Shown here piece by piece: positions 58,001 to 64,000 of a stretch of 64,000 nucleotides of DNA; positions within the stretch are counted from its first letter, which is position 1, and every line of letters starts with the position of its first letter. The stretch spans positions 43,659,050 to 43,723,049 of the forward strand of contig OY292277.1 of the NCBI GenBank assembly GCA_958496175.1, read 5' to 3'. Source of the DNA: Sisyra terminalis. Taxonomy: Eukaryota; Arthropoda; Insecta; Neuroptera; Sisyridae. The notes under the pieces are model-generated. The model was not told the DNA's origin. It was given only the letters and a program-made list of their open reading frames with translations, and searched no databases. The position numbers and the translations under genes were made by a program.

Positions 58001-61000
58001 GCGTTTTATAATTTTATTATTCTTTGTAATTTAATGAATATTATTGGTAATAAAAGAATTAATCAGTTGGCATAAACTTTAAGGTACAGTAATCCTTCGC
58101 TTTACGAACACGATGCGATTCTCAAAAGCTATCCGTAAATCGAAAATCCATTAAATAAAACCGCTATTACTATGAGATCCTATTGGATATAGTGATAGAT
58201 GCGTTCCAGGTAGTAAAAATACCCGAAAAAGAACCTAACTTTACTAGACTCACACTAAATATAGTGCTTAAAGTAATTAAAACTGTACTATACTGCATAT
58301 TATCAAATATTGATTCGTAACAACGTTTGATAACTATTTTGGGATTCCCCGTATAACAAAACCAAGCATAAAATGTATTTATGTAAGGGAGACCGGGTAC
58401 AAAAGTAACAATTTGTACTTTTACCCTGATTTCTGGCTGGGTGTTATTATTGCCATTAAATGAATATAACCACATATAAATTTAGTTTATGTTCACAATA
58501 GTAACTTGATTTTTTAAATTATGGTATGTTTTATATGAATTACACAGAGTTAAACAAATTGTCAGTCTAAGGGTTGCTAATGAAAATATAGTACAAGTTA
58601 AATCAACAAATTACTTATTTAAAGACTTTATATTAATAATATAAACCAAATTCAGCATTTTAAATACTCAAAAAAATATAAATTTTAAGGAAATGAATCA
58701 ATAGAATGCCGCGACAATGCATAAGAACTACCGACACGGAAATTTATCGAAAACCATTCTATTGAAGTAGATATCCATAAAAATATGATGTTAGTAATAA
58801 AATCATTACGAGGACAAAAGTAACACATTATTTTTGTACCCTAGGGGGCTATGTTACTTTTATACCCATTCTCATTTTTAATAAAACGTGTAACATAACC
58901 TTAAAACAGAATGTGCTAGACAAAAATGAATTTAAACAATGTATAATTTATCTAATCAAAAATGGATATGCAAACATTCGGATTGCTATGATCCTTTTAC
59001 GACTATGTAAACAATAAATAAGAAAACGGCAAAAATTTTGCTTTTGACTCATTAAAACACATTACGTCCTATTATATAACCAAACAACGCACTGCGCACG
59101 CGTCGACTTAATGCGATTGAGGGGGATGCTCTTGGCTATCACCTGATGGCAGCAAAACGATGTTCGCCAATTGGATAAACCTAGAAAGCATTTGTTACTT
59201 TCGACCCGCCGTTACTTTTGTACCCAGTCTCCCCTACATATATTATCCGTAATTGTGAATATTTCATCCGTATACCGAAATTTTGATACTTAATTGGGCT
59301 CAAGTGTACTTTAGCACACCCACAATCTGGCAATGTTGCATTTTCGACTTTGTCTTTAATTTAATTCGCGATATTTTTGTTTATTCAATTCTTATGTGGT
59401 ATAATTCTCTCTTTTGTGGCTAAATTTTCATTATGGACCTATTTAATCGCGAACTAAATTAAAAACAAAGTCGAAAATGCAACATTGCCAGATTGTGGGT
59501 GTGCTAAAGTACACATGAGCCCGTAATTACCCAGGTCCGTTATATAGAATTTCCGGTAAGCAAGCATCGGTAAAGCGGGGGATTACTGTAGTTATCATAA
59601 AACCTGAAGATATATGGTTTGCTTTTGGATATAGTGTATATTAACAATTAAAGAGTTGAAATTCTTGCCTGAAAACGCCGTAGGGGATTTACGATTGCAC
59701 AGTAGCGTTCCGCTGATAAGGCGGTTAATGTAAAAACCGAAACTCCAGTTGAAATATCTTTGGCACATTCCGACAATTTGCAAACGGCTCGACCCCATGG
59801 CCATGAATCTAATGTGTATACAATGGAAGTGAATGGAACACAAGTTGTTATTACTAGTAGATCCGCAACAGCCAATGATAAAATATATCTGAAAAGTATA
59901 TTTTTAAGGAATATTTCACACTTATTCAGTTTTATTCGGTTTAGTCGGTATTGGAATCGATTCTTTTAGTTAAAAACAAATGCATTGGGTTGCTACTGAC
60001 ACTCTACCCATTAATTAACAGAAAATCAAAACTTAGTGTAGAGAACAAACTGTTACTATACAAAGTAATGGTTAGGCCTGTAATAACCTACGGATGTCCA
60101 GTATGGCACACTGTTAGCGAAACCACATATAACAAACTACAAATTCTCCAGAACAAATTCTTAAGACTGGTAGGAAACTATCCAAGAAATACGTACATAA
60201 AAAAAATGCATGAAGATCTAGAAATAGACTTTATAAAAACGCACATTAAAAAATATGCCAAAAAATTTTATGAGCGGGGAAATGTAGCTGATAAGGATAT
60301 ACTAAAAGACCTACACTACGATCAAGGTATCTACAAACACAAAAGAATAAAACACGGGCTAATATAATAAAAGAAAAAAAAAAGTCTTTATAACTTAATT
60401 GAGATTAACCTATTAATTGTTAATACTTAACCAATTATATTTAATTTACTTAGGTACTTTTAAAACATATTTTTTTTTTCTTTCTTAAAAAGTTTTTTAT
60501 TTTGTTTTTTTTTTAACAATGACAGAGGGAGTTTTTGAATTTCTCCCCCTTAAAAAGGCACCCCTATAATGAAATCAAAAAATAAAAATAAAGGAAAGGG
60601 AAATGAGTAGAAAAAGTTAAAAGGTAAAATATTGTGGGAAACACAAGAAGGAACTTTTAAGTTAAACAAAAATGTTAAGATAAGTAAACAAAATTTTAAA
60701 TTTGTAAACTTACAAGTGTAGATTAATTGGAGGAAATAAAGTTTTATTATTATTATTATTATTATTTTAGTTATAGTAGTCTAATAGTAGTACCTACTAA
60801 TGTGAGGGTAAGAATCAACTTTATCCTTTCAAAAGTATCCTGTTCTTTAGTCAATTTCCCATTGAGACTTAAAATGTTTTCCTGGATTTTCCTAATACAG
60901 ACTGAACCGAATAAATCGATTGATTTAAAGTTAATTGATAAGGAAAAGAGTTTGGGTAGCACTTACGTGTTGGGCATGTTTCGCATGTTGCGATGGCGCA

Positions 61001-61259
61001 AAAAAACGACGACAAGCGTCCCATTGCCGAGGACACCCACGATGAAAATGATGGCGAAAACTATGGGAACTATATAGGTTTCTGGGCGATCACTGTACGG
61101 CGTATACTGACGACCATTGTCTTCGACGACGACAATGTTTTCGATATTTAGTTGAAATGTAGCATTGTTGACACTCTCATTTCCGGAAGCGTAAACCGAC
61201 ATTGTTGAGACCACGTCCACGATTTTCGCGACTCGACTCGTTACATTGTAACCGACCAT
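46011..61259 (-). CDS. CCHamide receptor-like class A GPCR
   Basis: Six phase-consistent exons: 60967-61259, 59669-59888, 55362-55518, 54828-55055, 48872-48992 and 46011-46206, giving about 404 residues. The N-terminus has three NxS/T sites. TM1 is at about 63-86 (GVLGNG), then SLAVADL in TM2. Cys134 and Cys215 are the likely disulfide pair. SAERYCAIVNP is at the end of TM3 (ERY 158-160), FIVCFLPHHVFMLWF in TM6 (301-315), DNWHVLRIVGFCLS in TM7, NPIALY (347-352) and a CC palmitoylation site (367-368). These, especially the TM6-TM7 stretch, match insect CCHamide receptors, the bombesin-receptor-like family that couples neuropeptides to G proteins in neurons and gut. I cannot tell CCHa-1 from CCHa-2 type. 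The exon 1 frame opens 54 bases upstream but has no earlier ATG, so an upstream exon is possible. Intron 2 appears to use a GC donor. Confidence 0.9.
46616..47297. mobile_element. hAT-like element with TCCGACCG termini, copy 2 (degenerate)
   Basis: The left end is TAGTATCCGACCGAAA. The right end, inverted, begins TAGTCCCAATTGG and keeps ACGGCCGAAACCG and GGCATCAGTCTCAGTTTCGG as in 6767-7820. Shorter, and no clear target duplication. It lies in the last intron of the receptor gene. Confidence 0.7.
47430..47770. mobile_element. Inverted-repeat element, family AA copy 1
   Basis: Has TGAAATTGTTTAAAACATTA with its inverse TAATGTTTTTAAACAATTTC, then TTTGAGTCTTGAAGAAG and GACGAAACGTTGGCACG. Similar to 49556-50010. 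It lies in the last intron of the receptor gene. Confidence 0.6.
47771..48871. other. Intron sequence, nothing recognised
   Basis: Intron between receptor exons 5 and 6. No exon or repeat seen. Confidence 0.4.
49178..50371. mobile_element. Palindromic inverted-repeat element, family D copy 2
   Basis: Matches 9438-9867 at both ends (TTCGCTGACTTTGAACAG, ACGTATTTTGATTGCC-like blocks). It is longer because the centre holds an AA-family insertion and each arm carries several extra AATATAATAATATACAAATT-like units, mirrored between arms. Confidence 0.75.
49556..50010. mobile_element. Inverted-repeat element, family AA copy 2, nested in family D
   Basis: Shows GGAGTAATTTTTAATATTTG, a CCCTGAAGAAGTC block, GGACGAAACAT and GGCACGAAAATAAAATAA as in 47430-47770. 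It sits at the centre of the family D palindrome. Confidence 0.65.
50392..50909 (-). repeat. Direct repeat flanking the Penelope-like element, left copy
   Basis: Shares TCCAGCGAATTAAAATTGTA, TTTGAATTACTTACGTAATT and CGGCTTATCAATAGAAG with 52879-53151 in the same orientation. Interrupted by a family E element at 50591-50850. With that removed the copy is about 250 bp. Confidence 0.75.
50591..50850. mobile_element. Foldback element family E, copy 3, with 10-bp target duplication
   Basis: Exact direct repeat ATTTGGTAAC at 50581-50590 and 50851-50860. Contains ACAATTCAGGTTG, CTACGTTTCGTTACGTATCG and AAAGCTGATATCTGAATTTT. The uninterrupted site is visible in the partner repeat near 53095. Confidence 0.85.
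50910..52878 (-). mobile_element. Decayed Penelope-like retroelement (RT plus GIY-YIG)
   Basis: Minus-strand coding remnants run in the order expected for a Penelope-like element: RT, then a C-terminal GIY-YIG endonuclease. The ends carry inverted copies of a block with CGCGTCGTAATAAAG and CATAGGACATATATTATT (about 50935-50985 and 52810-52866). About 250-270 bp direct repeats flank it (50392-50909 and 52879-53151). Located in the intron between receptor exons 4 and 5. Confidence 0.8.
51032..52760 (-). pseudogene. Penelope-like RT/GIY-YIG remnant
   Basis: Reading down the minus strand: LAMGSPSSGLLTDIYINHFE (RT, near 52690-52745), a WKIVDDTFILFNGT block that is the degraded RT catalytic motif (near 52590), AAYNSLAYRAIKFPLS (near 52350), a GIYKIKYGSCEKFYV block of the GIY-YIG type (near 52010), and a C-terminal FTKHLYDENHQF ... 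LHIGKKG ... LEEYEIYKA stretch (51032-51346). Frameshifts and stops separate the blocks. Confidence 0.8.
52879..53151 (-). repeat. Direct repeat flanking the Penelope-like element, right copy
   Basis: Same-orientation partner of 50392-50909, without the family E insertion. The site corresponding to that insertion reads TACTTGTAAACATTAGG. Confidence 0.75.
53250..53960. repeat. Degenerate tandem repeat, about 140-150 bp units
   Basis: Repeated blocks such as ATTTACAGAAAAAGCTC, TTTTCTCGGAA, CATTAATTGGTGTTTTT and ACTCGAAATTTT recur several times with drift. The last unit appears inverted. Confidence 0.55.
54035..54285. mobile_element. hAT-like MITE with CAGTGGCGTAGC ends
   Basis: The left end CAGTGGCGTAGCATACGAC and the right end, inverted (CAGTAGCGTAGCGTGGAG), enclose 250 bp of higher-GC DNA. 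The flanks GGTATTCG and AATATTCA differ only by transitions and may be an aged 8-bp duplication. Confidence 0.6.
56067..57316. mobile_element. TCAAGTTAGCACC foldback element with 9-bp target duplication
   Basis: The ends are ACCTCTGTCAAGTTAGCACC and, inverted, ACTTCTGTCATGTTAGCATC. The arms pair over several hundred bp. CAAGAATTT is duplicated at 56058-56066 and 57317-57325. Long terminal repeats with a 9-bp duplication suggest a Mutator-like origin. It lies in the intron between receptor exons 2 and 3. Open frames inside are mirror copies from the arms, not genes. Confidence 0.85.
57326..58084. other. Intron sequence, nothing recognised
   Basis: No exon or repeat family seen. Confidence 0.4.
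58384..59236. mobile_element. Inverted-repeat element with GGGAGACYGGGTACAAAAGT ends
   Basis: The left GGGAGACCGGGTACAAAAGT and the right end, inverted (GGGGAGACTGGGTACAAAAG), match. Internal words TTTTGTACCC recur. It is nested in the pogo-like element. The superfamily was not determined, and the internal open frame is not supported as a gene. Confidence 0.65.
59296..59522. mobile_element. MITE (GCAAYGTTGC family), copy 4
   Basis: The cleanest copy. The left end GGGCTCAAGTGTACTTTAGC is mirrored by the right end, and the inner arm AATCTGGCAATGTTGCATTT is mirrored as well. Nested in the pogo-like element. Confidence 0.8.
59973..60367 (+). pseudogene. Jockey/I-type LINE reverse transcriptase C-terminal fragment
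   Basis: An open frame of about 130 codons ends at TAA/TAG near 60367. KLLLYKVMVRPVITYGCPVW, then LQILQNKFLRLVGNYPR and LHYDQG-type blocks are typical of the region after the RT domain in Jockey-like non-LTR elements. The RT catalytic core is absent because of 5' truncation. Confidence 0.85.
59973..60764 (+). mobile_element. 5'-truncated LINE with target-site duplication
   Basis: Exact 9-bp duplication TTTTAGTTA at 59964-59972 and 60765-60773. The right end is an (ATT)n tail preceded by an AATAAAG box. Only the last part of the RT ORF and the 3' UTR are present. Inserted in the first visible intron of the receptor gene, opposite to its strand. Confidence 0.9.
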
Positions 61260-61908
61260 TACGTCATCACTAGGAACCGGAGGAGTTGTCTCGGGAAATG
61301 AAGCCAAGTTCACCGATCGGTTGGAATATAAGTGGAGTAAACTTGACGGTGGTTGTTCCGATCACATTTATTTTATAATATTATACAACGATGTCAAACG
61401 CAAGTAACGCCGATCGAAACTGACGTCTGCTAATGACAAGCTCCTCAGTGCTCAATTGACGGCTGAAAGCAACAAAAACGATCGAATCGAGAAAACAGTT
61501 ATAAATTTTCATAAAAATAATTGACAGCACACAATTGCCTTTTATGTTCTCCGCCAATCAACAAATAACTGCCAACAATGGAATACTTTTCGTTTTCGTT
61601 ACCATTACCTACCGTTACGAGTCTCCAGGGTAATTAATCCAATTGAAACCTGCCCGTTCGAAAAGCGATTGTTAAATGTTTTACAAACTAAACGAAAAAC
61701 TATTTACATTTCGCATGGAAATAGCTAATAAAGAAAACGCCGAATAAAACTAAAATGCAACAGTTTCCTCCTAGCAAAAGTCCACCTCACCTTTCTCACC
61801 CCCAAGTGTCGGGAAAAAAAGTCTCATGGTTATGGGCTTTCCTTTTTAAGTGGTTTATACAGAGTGTTTCTTGATTATAGGAAGAAATGTTTGAAAAGAA
61901 TATTAGGA
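61260..61908. other. Upstream region of the CCHamide receptor-like gene
   Basis: About 650 bp of locally higher-GC DNA, with no repeat recognised. It may hold the 5' UTR, promoter or a short upstream coding exon. A candidate acceptor (pyrimidine tract plus CCTAG) lies just upstream of the chosen ATG on the minus strand. No firm core promoter motif was identified. Confidence 0.35.
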
Positions 61909-62851
61909 ACTAGCTGATCCCCGCAACTTCGTCTGCGTAACGTAGGTGTAGATTATGTTTTCTTTTCAAATTTGCCATTTGTAGTGGTACATGAAAATTT
62001 TTATTTTTCTTATTTCTTTTACGAAAAACATAATCATACCTAAAAACACTATTTTGTCAACTTTAAAAAGACACATTTAATAAACTGTTGCAGAGAATAA
62101 AATTGTTCTATGTAATAATCAATTAATTTTCAAAAAATATTTATAAATATCTAAAAAGAGTATGTCTATTGCGTATACCTACGGTAGGTATACCTACCGT
62201 AGACCAAATAATCTGTAAATCAATCAGCATCTATACATAAATAAAAAATATCGCCAAGTTCAATAAAGTTGGTCTTAATTATAGGTAAAGAGCCGTGACC
62301 ATGCGATATTTTTCAAATAAGTTACATTTTTAAATTTGTGATATCTTTCGAATGGAATGCTCAAATTGAATAACTCAAAAAGTTATATAATGGTATTGAA
62401 GCAAACTTAAATATGAAGTCATTTATTTTGATAATGATTAATCCCAAAGTATAAATAAAAAAGCTTTTACAGCGGTGGCATTTATATATATTTTTTAAAA
62501 TCAAAAAAGACTTATTGTGACATAACTATAATAGTTAGACATATGCTGTCGCTCTATTTTTTGTAGATAATGATATGTTCTGCAAAATCGTAATACATTA
62601 TTTCGTTCTATAACCAATAGTTTTTGGAGCGCACGCGATAAAATAATGTTTTTTGGTAATTTTTTCAGACCTTGGGTTACATTATTGGACTTTTAGTGGG
62701 GATCCCTAACTTTTTTGAAAATTTTATATAGCCTATGTTCATTGGAAACAGTGTAGCTTCCCAACAGTGAAAGAATTTTTCAAATCAGTCAAGTAGTTTC
62801 GGAGCCTATTCAAAGCTAACAAACAATCAAATCTTTCCTCTTTATAATAAT
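61909..62851 (+). mobile_element. Dispersed repeat with CTAGCTGATCCCCGCAACTT end
   Basis: Begins ACTAGCTGATCCCCGCAAC and ends near TCCTCTTTATAATAATAG. Related to the truncated reverse copy at 22980-23211. No coding region is recognised and the class is unknown. Confidence 0.65.
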
Positions 62852-62857
62852 AGAAAA

Positions 62858-63030
62858 CCTACTGGTGGCCGAAGGCCTAGGTGACCACTCCAAAACTAAT
62901 AGGTAGTGGGTTCGATCCTTGTATCGTGCAAATTTTCAATATCTCTCGATAACCGATCTAATTAACCTTAGAGCCGCTCAAGAACCTTAGTAGTAATAAA
63001 GCGATGGTAAATAACAATTAAAAAAATATT
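62858..63030 (+). mobile_element. tRNA-derived SINE, copy 5
   Basis: Head ACTGGTGGCCGAAGGCCTAG, box B GGGTTCGATCC, body GTGCAAATTTTCAATATC and an A-rich tail. Inserted directly after the dispersed repeat that ends at about 62851. Confidence 0.8.
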
Positions 63031-63309
63031 AGGAAATGTTCTAAATTAGCGGTCGCACTCCCATCTCTGGGTCACCATGACAAAAATATTGAATTGTATC
63101 TAGCTTATTATATCTTTAATTAATATTCTAAGATTCGGCTGCCAAATTGGTTCACGAATAATGTAGATAATCAAAATCTTAAAAAAGAAGGAAATCATTT
63201 TTTATAAGGTGCCAGTTAAAAATGGTCCACCTGTCCTATTAATAAAAATATTATCAATTAACTTTTAAAGAAATATTTCGTTTACATAGAAATAAAATCT
63301 ACACCACTT

Positions 63310-64000
63310 CACAACAGTGTATTTAAAAGATTTTAAAGTCATAGTTGCTGCTGATTGTTTAGCCGCAACCTCTACGCATCCAAGTGTTAACAGGTGTGAT
63401 TTATTGTAAACTTTTCGTCAATGACATATATTTATTCCATTTGTACCACATTAAAGCCTTTTTTCTGTATTTAATGCTATAAAGCTGCCTGTAAAAATCC
63501 ACTTATCGAAGTTTCCTACCTTTAAGGTTGTTAGGGAAATAAAGTGACATAGAGTGATCGCGTTACGCTACTAGTTAGACAAGGATACAAAATTCCAGCT
63601 AAATAGGGTTCCCAACCAACGGTCTAGGAACGACACTATTTTTAAAAGAGCCGTTCTTGCTTCTACTTAGACTGTTGATTCAGAACCATATTTATCGAGG
63701 CGTAAGCCATAGCCAAAAAAAACGCGTAAATCTGGCATTTAGCATCCTTGTCTAACAAGCAGCGTTGCACAATTAGAAAAACTTCAGGGCAGAAAACTTC
63801 GATTTCAATTTTTTTAGAGGGAACTTTATGACATTAAATCCAGCAAAAAGGCTTTAAAGTGGTACAAATGAAAGAAATATACATCATTGATAAAAAGTTT
63901 ACAAGAAATCATACCTGGTAATACCTGGGTGCGTAGAGGTTGCGGCTGAAGCCATCACCAGTAACTGTATCTTTTAAATTCTTTTAAATACACTATTGTA
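63310..64000. mobile_element. Foldback element cut by the window end
   Basis: Inverted arms: GCCGCAACCTCTACGC ... AACAGGTGTGATTT ... TTTGTACCACATTAAAGCC at 63361-63457, and the inverse at about 63850-63960. The central 63490-63840 is unique. The GCAACCTC/AACAGG(T/C)(G/A)TGATTT layout resembles the arms of 27731-29412, suggesting one family. Confidence 0.7.

Larger units (their letters stand above)
58087..59588. mobile_element. Tc1/mariner (pogo/Tigger-like) MITE with nested insertions
   Basis: The ends CAGTAATCCTTCGCTTTACG and, inverted, CAGTAATCCCCCGCTTTACC are flanked by TA (58085-58086 and 59589-59590). The terminal sequence and TA duplication are typical of pogo/Tigger relatives. Two other elements are nested inside. 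Confidence 0.75.

Noticed and set aside
58170..58475. 101-codon minus-strand open frame
   Set aside because: Spans the junction of two nested transposable elements. No family match or splice context.

Overview
This 64 kb window is AT-rich animal nuclear DNA, almost certainly from an insect. The genes have many exons with GT-AG introns, and much of the rest is transposable elements. The evidence for an insect is a CCHamide-type neuropeptide receptor, a farnesoic-acid-O-methyltransferase-like (FAMeT) domain, and mariner, hAT, Penelope-like and tRNA-SINE repeats. A beetle is plausible, but the sequence does not prove it. All four recognisable host genes are on the minus strand.

Left block (1-24,000): three host genes lie head to tail, separated by only about 150-280 bp although their introns reach 4 kb. 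From upstream to downstream they are: (1) a 629-residue 5'-nucleotidase/apyrase-family protein (exons 23511-23918 and 17673-19154) that has lost nearly all its metal-binding and catalytic residues; (2) a ten-exon gene (6316-17518) encoding a signal peptide, a FAMeT-like domain and a complete Cys-loop ligand-gated ion channel in one chain; (3) the start of an EF-hand-like gene (6032 to below 1993) that runs off the left edge. The introns hold SINEs, hAT-like foldback elements, a mariner with nested insertions, and a 1.56 kb palindrome.

Middle block (24,000-46,000): no host gene was found. It holds a 3.74 kb hAT-like element with an exact 8-bp target duplication (23989-27729), containing a palindrome of palindromes. 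Next come a 1.7 kb foldback element (27731-29412), two more hAT-like foldbacks at near-identical target sites (30244-31300 and 36116-37030), a three-unit 444-bp tandem repeat (about 40205-41560) and small MITEs. Several stretches of 1-3 kb hold nothing I recognise.

Right block (46,000-61,300): a six-exon CCHamide-receptor-like class A GPCR (46011-61259). Its introns carry a decayed Penelope-like element with RT and GIY-YIG remnants, inverted-repeat families with a recurrent ribozyme-like motif, a foldback with a 9-bp target duplication, a pogo-like element with nested MITEs, and a 5'-truncated LINE with a clear target duplication. The right edge (61,300-64,000) has a dispersed repeat, a SINE, and a foldback cut by the window end.

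The host genes show no shared pathway beyond membrane or extracellular signalling: a neuropeptide receptor, an ion-channel subunit and a secreted or anchored nucleotidase-like protein. Exon boundaries were found by eye from splice sites, phase and family conservation. Phases are consistent across every junction given, except that one donor (9164 or 9188) is ambiguous.
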